Made by a program: the position numbers and the translations under genes
Origin: Aquincola tertiaricarbonis
GTDB taxonomy: Bacteria; Pseudomonadota; Gammaproteobacteria; Burkholderiales; Burkholderiaceae_C
Length of the DNA stretch: 64,000 nucleotides
Assembly: GCF_023573145.1 (NCBI RefSeq)
Contig: NZ_CP097635.1
Coordinates: forward strand, 2,542,001 to 2,606,000
Reading direction: 5' to 3'
The notes under the pieces: generated by a model
Database searches by the model: none
What the model was told of the DNA's origin: nothing
The model's input: only the letters and a program-made list of their open reading frames with translations
Shown here: positions 34,800 through 44,165 of the stretch, piece after piece
Position numbering within the stretch: position 1 is the stretch's first letter
Layout: each line of letters opens with the position of its first letter

Positions 34800-36077
34800 A
34801 TGACCGTCTTCATCTTTCTCGGCAGCCTCGTCGGTGCGATGGCGCTGGGCATTCCCATCGCCTATGCGCTGCTGGCCAGCGGCGTGGCGCTGATGTGGCA
34901 CCTCGACCTCTTCGATGCGCAGATCCTGGCGCAGAACTTCATCAACGGCGCCGACAGCTTTCCGCTGCTGGCGGTGCCCTTCTTCATGCTGGCCGGCGAG
35001 ATCATGAACGTCGGCGGGCTGTCGCAGCGCATCGTCAACTTCGCGCTGGCGCTGGTGGGCCATGTGAAGGGCGGGCTGGGCTACGTGGTGGTGCTGGCGG
35101 GTTGCCTGCTGTCGGCGCTGTCGGGATCGGCCGTGGCCGATGCCGCGGCACTGACGGCGCTGCTGCTGCCCATGATGATCAAGGCCGGGCACAAGAAGGA
35201 AGTCTCGGGCGGGCTCATCGCGGCCTCCGGCGTCATCGGCCCCATCATCCCGCCCAGCATCGGCTTCGTCATCTTCGGCGTCACCGCCAACGTGTCCATC
35301 AGCAAGCTGTTCATCGCCGGCATCGTGCCCGGCGTGATGATCGGCGTGGGCCTGGCGCTCACCTGGTGGTGGGTGGGCCGCAAGGAGACGCTGGCGCTGC
35401 CGCCGCGCAAGACGGGCGCCGAGGTCTGGAAGGCCGCCCGCGAATCGGTCTGGGCGCTGATGCTGCCGGTGTTCATCCTGGTGGGCCTGCGCATGGGCGT
35501 GTTCACGCCCACCGAGGCGGCGGTGGTGGCGGCGGTGTATGCGCTCTTCGTGGCCCGCGTGGTGTACCGCGAACTCACGCTGCGTGCGCTGCTGCAGATC
35601 TTCGTCACGGCGGCCCGCACCACGGCGGTGGTGATGTTCCTGGTGGCCGCGGCCATGGTGTCGGCCTGGCTCATCACCGTGGCCAACCTGCCGGCCCAGG
35701 TGGTGGACCTGCTGCGCCCGCTGCTGGACAACCAGACGCTGCTGCTGATCGCCATCATGCTGCTGGTGATGCTGGTGGGCACGGCGATGGACATGACGCC
35801 CACCATCCTGATCATGACGCCGGTGCTGATGCCGCTGGTCAAGGCCGCCGGCATCGACCCCATCTACTTCGGCGTGCTGTTCATCGTCAACAACTCCATC
35901 GGTCTCATCACCCCGCCGGTGGGCACCATCCTCAACGTGGTGGCCGGCGTCGGCCGCATGAGGATGGACGAGGTCACCCGTGGCGTGCTGCCTTTCATGG
36001 CCGCCCAGTTCGTGGTGATGTTCATCATGGTTCTGTTCCCCCAGACCGTGCTGGCGCCCTTGCGCTGGTTCTATTGA
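34800..36077 (+). CDS. TRAP transporter large permease (DctM)
   Basis: 425 residues, the standard DctM length, with about 12 membrane segments. Typical segments include GALLGIPIAYALLASG-like first span (MALGIPIAYALLASGVALM), FPLLAVPFFMLAGEIMN, GSAVADAAALTALLLPMMIK, SGVIGPIIPPSIGFVIFG, GTAMDMTPTILIMTPVLMPL and NNSIGLITPPVGTILNVV. It is the Na+-coupled transport channel of the TRAP system. It starts 2 bases after dctQ and is followed 65 bases later by the cohesin gene on the same strand. Confidence 0.93.
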   Translation: MTVFIFLGSLVGAMALGIPIAYALLASGVALMWHLDLFDAQILAQNFINGADSFPLLAVPFFMLAGEIMNVGGLSQRIVNFALALVGHVKGGLGYVVVLAGCLLSALSGSAVADAAALTALLLPMMIKAGHKKEVSGGLIAASGVIGPIIPPSIGFVIFGVTANVSISKLFIAGIVPGVMIGVGLALTWWWVGRKETLALPPRKTGAEVWKAARESVWALMLPVFILVGLRMGVFTPTEAAVVAAVYALFVARVVYRELTLRALLQIFVTAARTTAVVMFLVAAAMVSAWLITVANLPAQVVDLLRPLLDNQTLLLIAIMLLVMLVGTAMDMTPTILIMTPVLMPLVKAAGIDPIYFGVLFIVNNSIGLITPPVGTILNVVAGVGRMRMDEVTRGVLPFMAAQFVVMFIMVLFPQTVLAPLRWFY

Positions 36078-36142
36078 GCACCGCCGGCATGGGTGCGCCC
36101 ATGTCGTTCAACCGGGCGCAAGCCCACCAGGAGGAGACAAAG

Positions 36143-36736
36143 ATGAAGAAATCTGCACCCATCGCGGCCCGTGCCGCGGGCGCCTGCGCGCTGGCGCTGT
36201 CGCTGCTGTCGACCGCGCACGCGGTGCCCGTGCTCGAGATGTCGGCGGCCAGCACGGCCACCGGCTTCGAGCTCACCGTGCAGGCCCGCGACGTGGTGGA
36301 CCTGTTCGCCTACGGCTTTTCGCTGAGCTTCGACCCGGCGCTGCTGAAGCTGACCGCCGGCACCGAAGGCGCCTTGCTGCGCCAGGGCGGCGACACCTTC
36401 TTCCGTGCCGGCGTCTTCGACAACGATGCCGGCAGCGTCACCTACACCCTGGGCACGCTGATCGGGCAGGTGCCCGGTGTCACCGGCAGCGGCCAGCTGG
36501 CCACCTTCTCGTTCGACGTCAAGCAGGCGGGCCTGGCCAACTTCAAGTTCACCGATGTGGCGCTGGTGGATGGCAGCGGCGCGGACATCAGCGTGGAGAC
36601 GCGCAACCTGGTCACCGCTGTGCCCGAGCCGGCCAGCATCGCGATGTTCGCGGTGGGCCTGCTGGCGCTGCCGCCGGCTGCAAGCCCGCGCGCGCTGAAG
36701 CCCCTTCCTCGTCACATGACCCCAAGGACCTCATGA
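36143..36736 (+). CDS. Cohesin-domain protein with PEP-CTERM motif
   Basis: 197 residues. A signal peptide (ALALSLLSTAHA) is followed by a single cohesin-like jelly-roll at about 28-155 (LFAYGFSLSFDPALLKLTAG, VTYTLGTLIGQVPGVTGSG, QLATFSFDVKQAGLANFKF, VALVDGSGADI). Cohesins bind dockerins in cellulosomes. The tail has VPEPASIAMFAVGLLAL, the PEP-CTERM motif and membrane span, but then reads PPAASPRALK instead of an Arg cluster; the +1 frame reads CRRLQARAR and stops at 36698, so the tail may be frameshifted. The read frame does overlap the xylanase ATG (ATGA), which argues it could be genuine. An AGGAGGAG box supports the start. The next gene is a dockerin-bearing xylanase, so this is its likely surface receptor. 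Confidence 0.85.
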   Translation: MKKSAPIAARAAGACALALSLLSTAHAVPVLEMSAASTATGFELTVQARDVVDLFAYGFSLSFDPALLKLTAGTEGALLRQGGDTFFRAGVFDNDAGSVTYTLGTLIGQVPGVTGSGQLATFSFDVKQAGLANFKFTDVALVDGSGADISVETRNLVTAVPEPASIAMFAVGLLALPPAASPRALKPLPRHMTPRTS

Positions 36737-39534
36737 TGTTCAGCAGTTTCGACATCAAGCGTGTGTGCCTGGCGATGCCCGCCCTGTTCGCGGCGGCCGG
36801 CGGTGCACTGGCGGCCGAGCGGCCCGCCAACCCGGCCGACTGGCCGGCGCTCAAGGACGTGTACAAGAACCACTTCTTCATCGGCAGCACCAACCTCAGC
36901 GCCTCCAACTTCGCGGCCGGCGTGGTGCCGGGCGAAAACTCGGTGGCGGCGATGACGCTCAAGCACTTCAACGCGGTGACACCCAGCAACGCGATGAAGC
37001 CCGACTTCTGGAACGGTGGCAGCAGCAACCCCAGCCCCAGCTTCCTCACCAACTTCAGCAACGGCATCAATGTCGACATCGCCGCCGCCAATGCCCGCGG
37101 CGTGAAGGTGACCGGCCACACGCTGCTGTGGCACAACCAGTCGGGCCAGTGGCCCGCGCCCAACGTGCTCACGCCCAATGGCGGCTGGGAAACCCCGTGG
37201 GACTACGCGATGGCGCGGTCGAACCTGGAGTACTACATCCGCACCGTGGCCGGCCACTTCGACAAGGAGCCGCAGAAGACCTACGCCTGGGACGTGGTGA
37301 ACGAGGCCTTCAAGGACAACCCCGACAACCCGCACGACTGGCGCAGCGCGCTGCGCTCGGGCTATAGCCCCGAGGAGCGGCCCTCGCGCTGGGCGCAGGC
37401 CTATGCCAAGGGCGGCAAGAGCTGGGACTACATGTATGACGCGTTCTTCTTCGCGCGGCAGAACACCACGGCCATCCTGAACTACAACGACTTCAACGAC
37501 AACGAGCGCGCCTCCAAGGCCACGGCCATCGCGTCCATGGTCAAGGAGTTCAACGAGCGTTACGCGGCCGACGTGGCCGCCGGCCGGGCGCGCCAGCTGC
37601 TGGATGCCAGGGGCCAGCCGCGCCCGCTGGTGGACGTGATCGGCACGCAGGGCCACTGGGACATGCGGCTGAACATGGACGCCTTCGAGCGCACCATCCG
37701 CACCTATCTGGAAACCGGCGCCAACGTCGACCTGACCGAGCTGGACCTGGCGCCGACGCTGGGCCTGGACAAGGGCCAGCGCATCCAGAACGGCCCCGAG
37801 ATGAACGAGCTGTTCCTGGAGCAGGGCGTGCAGTACGCCAAGCTCTTCAGCCTGCTCAAGGAATACGCGGCGGGTTCGGCCGGCCGCCACCCCGAGTTCA
37901 AGGGCGGCGTGCACCGTGTCACCTGGTGGGGCATGACCGATCCGGGCTACCACACCAACGGCTACCCCTGGTCGGCCGTCGGCCAGCCCAAGGAGGCCTT
38001 CTGGGCAGCCGCCAACCCCGAGCAGTACCTGGCCGATGCCGGCCTGCCCACCAACGGCGTGACGGCCAGCTTCCGGTACGGCGGCGAGACCTTCAAGGTC
38101 CGCACCTGGGGCGGCAGGAACGCGCAGGCGATGATCGACATCGCCGTGCCGGCCGGCACCAAGAACGTGAGCTTCAACGCCGACAACGTGGTGCTGCCGG
38201 CGGGCTTTGCGGTCGAGCGCATCCAGTACAGCCCGGCGGACTGCGCGGTGATTCCGGGCAAGCCCTGCCATGTGACGGTGACCGCGCGTGGGGCCGACCC
38301 GGCACCGGCCTACAAGGCCGTGGGTGTGGAGAACACGGCCACCTTCGTGCTGAGCTTCGGCCAGATGGCGGTCTCGTGGTTCCCGGAGGGCAACACCCTG
38401 GAGGCGCCGCTGTCGTATGCCGAGGTCCGCTTCAGCGATGGCGTGACCAGGTTCAAGCAGTACAAGACCTATTACGGCGGTGACGGCCTGGCCCGTGCCA
38501 CCGGTGCCACCGAACTGAAGGCAGTGCCCAGGCACGGCCGGCAGACGCTGGTGCTGAAGTCGCAGGATCCGATCACCGGACCGGCCGGCCTGCGCTTCGC
38601 GAAGGACGCCACCACCGAAAAGGCCTGGCGCGTGGTCAAGCGCATCGAGCCGGGGCGCACCTACATGGTGGTGTCGGCGGAGTCCAGTTTCCAGGACGGT
38701 GGCGAGAGCAAGGGCTTTGCGCTGACCAACCGCACCAAGCCGGCCACCACCGCGCCGGCCGTGCCGGAATCGCTGTCGCGCACGCCGGTGGTGCTGCGGG
38801 GCGACACGCTGTGGCCGCTGCGCAATGCCAACGCCCCCGAGACCGAGCCCGCGCTGGCGCAGGACAACCTGAAGTTCATGTTCGAGGCTGCCAGGAGCCC
38901 CGCCGCCGGCCCCTACGCCGCGCAAGAGGGCCATACGATGCTGGCCTACATCCACGGCACCAACGTGTACCCGCACGTGGTGTTCCGCGGCAACGGCGCC
39001 ACCGGCACCGTGGCGGGCGGGCAGCATTCGCTCATCACCCGGCAGACCAACGGGGCCGAGGGCTCGCAGATCGCCGAGCGCGCGCTGGACCAGGCGGTGT
39101 GGTTCCACACGCCCATCGACGCCGGCAGCGGCGAGATGAAGATGTTCCTGTTCTCGGGCCGGGGTGGCAGCAACCAGCACTACGCGCTGAAGGAAGTGGA
39201 CAGCGGCGTCACGCCCAACCGTGACGGCGGCAACGCGATCAGCCAGCGCCAGGGGGCGACGGGCGGCTTCGTTGCGCTGCAGGCCGCAGGTCCCGACGCG
39301 GGCACGCGCGTGAAGCTGTATGCCTACGACATGGCGGCCTATGTGTCCGGCGACGTCAACGGCGACTCGGTGCTCAACTGCGGCGACCTGAGCGCGGCCA
39401 CCGCTTCGGTGGGCAAGCGCAGCGGCCAGCCCGGCTTCGTGCCGGCCGCCGACTTCGACCAGAACGGCGTGGTCGACATCCGCGACATCGCCGCCATCTC
39501 GCGGCTGTTGCCGGTGGGCACCACCTGCCGTTGA
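36733..39534 (+). CDS. Secreted GH10 xylanase with C-terminal dockerin-like domain
   Basis: 933 residues. A signal peptide ends near GGALAAE. Residues about 35-440 are a GH10 barrel: [13 protein letters not shown], acid/base Glu191 in WDVVNEAF, nucleophile Glu335 in DLTELDLAP, and [10 protein letters not shown] near the end. About 440-865 is a beta-rich region of unknown family. Residues about 870-933 form a dockerin with two EF-hand-like loops: [12 protein letters not shown] and [12 protein letters not shown], with Asp/Asn at the metal positions. The enzyme hydrolyses beta-1,4-xylan. The ATG overlaps the cohesin stop and AAGGA precedes it, so the two are translated together. A second ATG follows one codon on. 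Its products would feed xylonate catabolism encoded upstream. Confidence 0.93.
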   Translation: MMFSSFDIKRVCLAMPALFAAAGGALAAERPANPADWPALKDVYKNHFFIGSTNLSASNFAAGVVPGENSVAAMTLKHFNAVTPSNAMKPDFWNGGSSNPSPSFLTNFSNGINVDIAAANARGVKVTGHTLLWHNQSGQWPAPNVLTPNGGWETPWDYAMARSNLEYYIRTVAGHFDKEPQKTYAWDVVNEAFKDNPDNPHDWRSALRSGYSPEERPSRWAQAYAKGGKSWDYMYDAFFFARQNTTAILNYNDFNDNERASKATAIASMVKEFNERYAADVAAGRARQLLDARGQPRPLVDVIGTQGHWDMRLNMDAFERTIRTYLETGANVDLTELDLAPTLGLDKGQRIQNGPEMNELFLEQGVQYAKLFSLLKEYAAGSAGRHPEFKGGVHRVTWWGMTDPGYHTNGYPWSAVGQPKEAFWAAANPEQYLADAGLPTNGVTASFRYGGETFKVRTWGGRNAQAMIDIAVPAGTKNVSFNADNVVLPAGFAVERIQYSPADCAVIPGKPCHVTVTARGADPAPAYKAVGVENTATFVLSFGQMAVSWFPEGNTLEAPLSYAEVRFSDGVTRFKQYKTYYGGDGLARATGATELKAVPRHGRQTLVLKSQDPITGPAGLRFAKDATTEKAWRVVKRIEPGRTYMVVSAESSFQDGGESKGFALTNRTKPATTAPAVPESLSRTPVVLRGDTLWPLRNANAPETEPALAQDNLKFMFEAARSPAAGPYAAQEGHTMLAYIHGTNVYPHVVFRGNGATGTVAGGQHSLITRQTNGAEGSQIAERALDQAVWFHTPIDAGSGEMKMFLFSGRGGSNQHYALKEVDSGVTPNRDGGNAISQRQGATGGFVALQAAGPDAGTRVKLYAYDMAAYVSGDVNGDSVLNCGDLSAATASVGKRSGQPGFVPAADFDQNGVVDIRDIAAISRLLPVGTTCR

Positions 39535-39556
39535 CGGCGGGCGGCTGGCGCAGGCC

Positions 39557-42500
39557 TCAATGCGCCAGCTGGCCCTGGCGGGCATGCGGGGCTAGCGGCA
39601 GCTCGAACCAGAAGCAGCTGCCCACGCCCAGGGTGCTGTCGAAGCCGATGCGCCCGCCCATCGCTTCGACGATGCCCTTGCACACCGCCAGGCCCATGCC
39701 GGAGCTGGCGCTGGCGGTGTGCGCGGCACCGCTGGTCGATTGGTAGAAGGCCTTGAAGATGTGCTGCTGCTCGTCGGCCGCGATGCCGGTGCCGGTGTCT
39801 GTGACGCTGAAGCGCACAGCATCGTGGCCGGTCGCGCCGCTGCGGCCGACATGCAAGCGGATGTGCCCCTGCCGCGTGAACTTGAAGGCGTTGCCGACCA
39901 GATTGGTCAACACCTGGCGCAGGCGCTGCCCATCGGTGTCCAGGCTGTCGGGTACCTGCTCGTCGATCTGCGCCCGCAGCTCGACCCGGCCCGATGAATG
40001 CTGCAGCTGGAACAGCTCCACCAGGGCCTGCACCAGGGGCTGCAGCGGCACCGGTGCGATGTGCAGCCGCAGCTGGCCGTGTTCCAGCTCGCCCAGGTCC
40101 ATGATGTCGTTGACCAGGCCCAGCAGCGATTCGGCCGAGGCCTTGGTGAGCATGGCCAGGCGGCGCTGGCGCTCGTTCAGGTTGGAGGCCAGCAGCATGG
40201 CCGTGAGCCCCATCACGCCGCCCAGCGGCGTGCGCATGTCGTGGCTCACGCGGGCCAGGTCGATGGTGCGGCCAGTGGGTTTGCCGTTGCTCGGCGGTGC
40301 CGGCTCAAGGGCGGCCATGCGTTGGGCATGGCGGGCCAGCAGCCGTTCCACCACCGCCAGCGCGCCCCAGCGCAGGCCGCTGGCCCAGGCCAGGCTGAAC
40401 CAGTGCTGGGTCGCATCGCGCTGGCCGGTGTCCAGCAAGGCTTCGCTGCAGGCCTGCTCGATCAGCACCTGGTCGCGCAGGAAGCCGCCGGCCTGCGCGC
40501 CCTCGCGCGCGCTGTCGAACAGCGCCAGCGCCTCCGTCATGCGGCCACCGCGGGCCGCCAGCACCGCGTCCACCAGCTGCAGCTTGTGCGCCACGTTGGC
40601 CGGCGCCGCCCGGGCCCAGGTGGCCAGTTGATCGCGGTGGGCCTGGCCGGCACCGGCCGGCGCGCTCAGGCTGGCCAGCACCAGCAGGTCGATGGACAAC
40701 ACCGTGGCGGTGCCGTTGGCCGCCAGCGGCAGCGCCTGCTGGCAGGCCTGCCAGCAGGCCTCGCCATCGCCCCGGTGCCAGGCCAGCAGCGCCCGCAGCG
40801 TGTGCGCGGTGAACAGCGAGAAGGCGTTCTGCGCCTGCGCCAGCCGGGCCAGCTCTTCCTCTTCCTGGAAGGCGGGGCCGTCCAGGCGCAAGGGCTGGGC
40901 CTCGGGGTCGCCGCGCAGCGCGCGCAGGCCCTGCAGCCACACGCGGCAATGGTGGTGCGAGAAGTCGTGGCCGAACTGCTGCACGGTGCGGGTGCGCAGG
41001 CCATGGCCGGCCAGCAGCTCGTCCAGCGGCGCCATGCCGAAGGCCTTGTCGCAGTAGAGGAAGGCGGCATAGCCCAGGTACTCCTGGTCGCCGGCCACCT
41101 GGCAGTCTTCATAGGCCTGCAGCAGCGGCTGCAGCTGTTGCTGCAGCGGCAGCCGCCAGTGCCGCAGAAAGCCCAGGCACAGCACCCGCACCTTGCAGGC
41201 CAGCGGCGGATGCTGCAGGCGACCCAGCATCGACAGCGCCAGCTCGCCGGCGTCGAAGGCCGCGGGCGGCTGCCCCATGCCGCACAGCGTCAGGCCGTAG
41301 TTGGTCCAGGCCAGCGCCGTCCAGTCGGAGGCCGGCCACTGCATCGCCAGCCCGATCATCGTGCGGATGACGCGGGCATACATCTCGAACGAGGTGATGA
41401 AGGCGCAGGGCGTCAGCGCCACCAGCACGCGGTGGGCGCAGTCCACGCGCGGGTGGCTGCCCGGGGTGCCGGCGGCGGGCGCCTGGTGCGGCACCGGTGG
41501 CCAGGGCGTGTCGTCGCCCAGCGTCATCAGCGGCACGCCCAGCGCGTCCAGCGTCTGTTGGCCCAACTGCAGGGCCTCGGCCAGGCGGTTGCGCGCCAGC
41601 AGCGTCAGCAGCCGCAGCTCGTCCAGCCGGGCCGATTCCAGCGCATCGGGCCGGCATGCCGCGGCCTGGTCGATCAACTCGTCGGCCACGTCGAAGCGGG
41701 CCGCGGCGCAGGCCGCCTCGGCCGCGCGCCGGTACAAGGCCTGCCTGTGTTCGCTGGTGGCTTCGCCCAGGTGCATGCGGCTGGCCTGCACCGCCCGCAG
41801 GAAGTATTTCAGCGCCTCGTCGGTGGCGCCCTTGGCGCTGGCCAGCTGACCGGCCCGCTCGTTGAGCCGGGTGGCGGTGGCCGCGTCCAGGCCGCCCGCC
41901 GGTGTCTGCTGCACGTCGTTGAACTGCTGGACGATGGTGAACAGGTACTGGTTCAAGCGGCCTTCATCCACCGCATGCTGCAGCAGGCCGGTGCCCAGCC
42001 GCACCCGCAAAGCGTCGCGTCGGCCCTGGTCCACGCGTTCGTAGGCGGCCTGCTGCACCGCGTCGTGCAGGAAGCGGATGGTCAGCGTCTCGTCGCAGGC
42101 CGGCTCGTCATCGGTGGGCAGCAGCAGGCCGGCGGCCAGGGCGGGTGCCAGGTCGCGGCACACCTGCAGCACCGAGCCGCCGCGACCGGCGGCCAGGCTG
42201 TCCACCGACCAGGCCGCGCCCAGGTGGGCCGCATCGCTGAGTGTGGCCTGCGTGGCCTCGGGCAGACCCTGCAGCCGCGCCTGCACCAGGTCGGCCGGTG
42301 TGCGGTGGGCCGACAAGGCCTGCAGCCGCGCCAGGTCGATGCGCCAGCCGCCGTCTTCGGCATCGGGTGTGATGGCGCGGAACTGCTCGGCCGCGCGCAG
42401 CAGCTGCAGCGTCATGAAGGGGTTGCCCTCGCCCTGCTGCAGCAGCAGCCCGGCAGCGCTGTCGATCGGCTGGTCCGGGCCCACCTCGGCCGTGGCCAGC

Positions 42501-43984
42501 AGCCGCGCGATGTCCGCCGCCGACCAGGGCTGTATCTGCAGCCGCCGCAGGTCGATGCCCGGCTGCTGCGACAGCCGGTGCAGCCAGCGGTGCAGCGCAT
42601 GACCTTCGTCGATGGCCTCGCTGCGAAAGGCGCCCAGCACCAGCAAGCGGCCCATGCGCGGCTCGCTCAGCAGGCCGTCGAGCAGGGCCAGCGAGCGCGG
42701 GTCGGCCCATTGCAGGTCGTCGATGAACAGCACCAGTGGCTCGGCACCGGCAGACAACGCCACCACCAGCCGGCGCAAGGCCAGCTCGAAGCGGATGCGG
42801 CTGGCATCACCGCCCAGCTCGGGCGCGGGTGGCTGCGGGCCGATCAGCTGCGCCAGCCAGGGCAGCGCAGGGCTGAGCACGCCCGCCATGGCGCCCAGCT
42901 CGGCCTCGATGGCGGTGGCCACCGCGGCCCTGGCCGAGCTGGCCAGCCGGCCGCAGTCGGCCAGGGCCGCGTCCAGCGCTTCCAGCAGCGGTGCCAGCGG
43001 TGACTGGCTGCCGTACTGGTTGAATTTGCCCGCGGCCACACGGGCGCCCAGGTCCTGCATCGTGTGGCAAGCGGCCTGCGTCACCGCCGTCTTGCCGATG
43101 CCTGACCGGCCTTCGACGATGGCCAGCAGCGGCGGGCCGGCGCTGCCGGCGGCCTGGCCGCCTGGGCGTTCCACCGCGGCGAAGGCCTGCAGCATCTGCT
43201 CGACCTCGTGCGTGCGGCCGATGCGCTCCTGCGGCAGGTGCCAGCAAGGCGGCCGGCCCAGCGCCGCCGGCGACGTGCGCGGTGCGCCCTGCACCAGTGC
43301 TTCGCACAAGGCCTGGGCGCTGCGGTAGCCGCCCGGACCGCCGGCGCGCCACAGCGCCAGCAGCACCTGCCGCAGCAAGGGGTCGGGCGCCAGTTCGATC
43401 AGCGGCGCCAGCTGCGCAGCGCTGGCGGGCCGGCCGTCTTGTTGCAACCAGTGGCGCTGCCCGCTGAGCCGCCAGCTCAGCAGGGCGCCCAGGGCCACCA
43501 GGTCGGTGGTGGCACGCAGCCGGCCCTGTGCAGATTCCTGCACCCGCAGAAAGCCGCCGCGGTCGAAATCGGTGAGCCAGGCCTGGCCGCTCAGCGGCTG
43601 CCACAGCACCGTCTCAGGCGCCAGGCGGCCATGCACGATGCCGCTGCGCTCCAGCCCGTGCAGCACGCGGCCGATGGCCAGCGCCAGGGTCAGCAGTTCA
43701 TCGCGGGGCGCCGGCCGATCGGTCCGGGCCTGGGCCTGCAGCGTGGCCGGCCAGTGGTCCAGGTGCAGCGATTCGCGGTAGTGCAGGCCGCCCGCATCGG
43801 CCTGCAGGGCGGTGGGCCGCGGTGCGCCAGCGCCGTCGACGGCGGCGCTGAGCAGTGCATGCCGGCGCAGCCGCTGGCGCTGCCCCCGTTCGGCGGACGA
43901 CCAGCCCACGTCGCAGGCGCGTACCACCGTCGATCCTTCATGCAGCAGGCGCCAGTTCAACGACGGCATTCGCCATGGGTCCAT
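39557..43984 (-). CDS. Giant signalling protein: pseudokinase, AAA ATPase, helical repeats, histidine kinase
   Basis: 1475 residues. The first 250 resemble a Ser/Thr kinase but have HGRLAPETV where the catalytic HRD loop should be and DFDRG for DFG, so it is probably inactive. An AAA/NB-ARC-like ATPase follows with a P-loop ([12 protein letters not shown], about 290) and Walker B-like [12 protein letters not shown]. About 600-1220 is helical, TPR/MalT-like. The C-terminus has HisKA ([17 protein letters not shown], about 1245) and HATPase boxes ([28 protein letters not shown]). No receiver domain. The layout matches multidomain sensors that bind a ligand through the repeats. A motif in its promoter recurs upstream of the exopolysaccharide operon, so it probably regulates that cluster. 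Start chosen at the first ATG; ribosome site weak. Confidence 0.85.
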   Translation of the reverse strand: MDPWRMPSLNWRLLHEGSTVVRACDVGWSSAERGQRQRLRRHALLSAAVDGAGAPRPTALQADAGGLHYRESLHLDHWPATLQAQARTDRPAPRDELLTLALAIGRVLHGLERSGIVHGRLAPETVLWQPLSGQAWLTDFDRGGFLRVQESAQGRLRATTDLVALGALLSWRLSGQRHWLQQDGRPASAAQLAPLIELAPDPLLRQVLLALWRAGGPGGYRSAQALCEALVQGAPRTSPAALGRPPCWHLPQERIGRTHEVEQMLQAFAAVERPGGQAAGSAGPPLLAIVEGRSGIGKTAVTQAACHTMQDLGARVAAGKFNQYGSQSPLAPLLEALDAALADCGRLASSARAAVATAIEAELGAMAGVLSPALPWLAQLIGPQPPAPELGGDASRIRFELALRRLVVALSAGAEPLVLFIDDLQWADPRSLALLDGLLSEPRMGRLLVLGAFRSEAIDEGHALHRWLHRLSQQPGIDLRRLQIQPWSAADIARLLATAEVGPDQPIDSAAGLLLQQGEGNPFMTLQLLRAAEQFRAITPDAEDGGWRIDLARLQALSAHRTPADLVQARLQGLPEATQATLSDAAHLGAAWSVDSLAAGRGGSVLQVCRDLAPALAAGLLLPTDDEPACDETLTIRFLHDAVQQAAYERVDQGRRDALRVRLGTGLLQHAVDEGRLNQYLFTIVQQFNDVQQTPAGGLDAATATRLNERAGQLASAKGATDEALKYFLRAVQASRMHLGEATSEHRQALYRRAAEAACAAARFDVADELIDQAAACRPDALESARLDELRLLTLLARNRLAEALQLGQQTLDALGVPLMTLGDDTPWPPVPHQAPAAGTPGSHPRVDCAHRVLVALTPCAFITSFEMYARVIRTMIGLAMQWPASDWTALAWTNYGLTLCGMGQPPAAFDAGELALSMLGRLQHPPLACKVRVLCLGFLRHWRLPLQQQLQPLLQAYEDCQVAGDQEYLGYAAFLYCDKAFGMAPLDELLAGHGLRTRTVQQFGHDFSHHHCRVWLQGLRALRGDPEAQPLRLDGPAFQEEEELARLAQAQNAFSLFTAHTLRALLAWHRGDGEACWQACQQALPLAANGTATVLSIDLLVLASLSAPAGAGQAHRDQLATWARAAPANVAHKLQLVDAVLAARGGRMTEALALFDSAREGAQAGGFLRDQVLIEQACSEALLDTGQRDATQHWFSLAWASGLRWGALAVVERLLARHAQRMAALEPAPPSNGKPTGRTIDLARVSHDMRTPLGGVMGLTAMLLASNLNERQRRLAMLTKASAESLLGLVNDIMDLGELEHGQLRLHIAPVPLQPLVQALVELFQLQHSSGRVELRAQIDEQVPDSLDTDGQRLRQVLTNLVGNAFKFTRQGHIRLHVGRSGATGHDAVRFSVTDTGTGIAADEQQHIFKAFYQSTSGAAHTASASSGMGLAVCKGIVEAMGGRIGFDSTLGVGSCFWFELPLAPHARQGQLAH

Positions 43985-44112
43985 GGTCGTGACATTCCTG
44001 CGGGGCCCGCGGGTGGCGGGCGCGAAGGATCAACGGGGGCGCGTCACGCCTGGCGTCGAGGACCGCTCAGCGGGGTGTTCGCCGTATTCGCAACCAACAG
44101 CCTTGCTTGCTG

Positions 44113-44148
44113 GTCACTTTAGTCTTGGTCGACTAATTCCCGGCAAAA
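44113..44148 (-). promoter_or_regulatory. Promoter-like element upstream of the giant kinase
   Basis: Read on the minus strand, CCGGGAATTAGTC (44143 to 44131) is followed 6 bases on by GACTAAAGTGAC (44124 to 44113). The same arrangement stands upstream of the glycosyltransferase gene. TTGCCG and GACTAA, 16 bases apart, could be -35 and -10 boxes. The region lies 129-164 bases before the kinase ATG and inside a local AT-rich patch. Confidence 0.4.
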
Positions 44149-44165
44149 CCCCGCTGGCGTCCGGG

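Noticed and set aside
36477..36698. Separate short gene inside the cohesin gene
   Set aside because: Only its last 10 codons (the Arg tail of the PEP-CTERM signal) make sense; treated as evidence for a frameshifted tail, not as a gene.
39998..43003. Plus-strand open frame of about 1000 codons
   Set aside because: Shadow of the giant kinase, which has intact histidine kinase and P-loop motifs on the minus strand.
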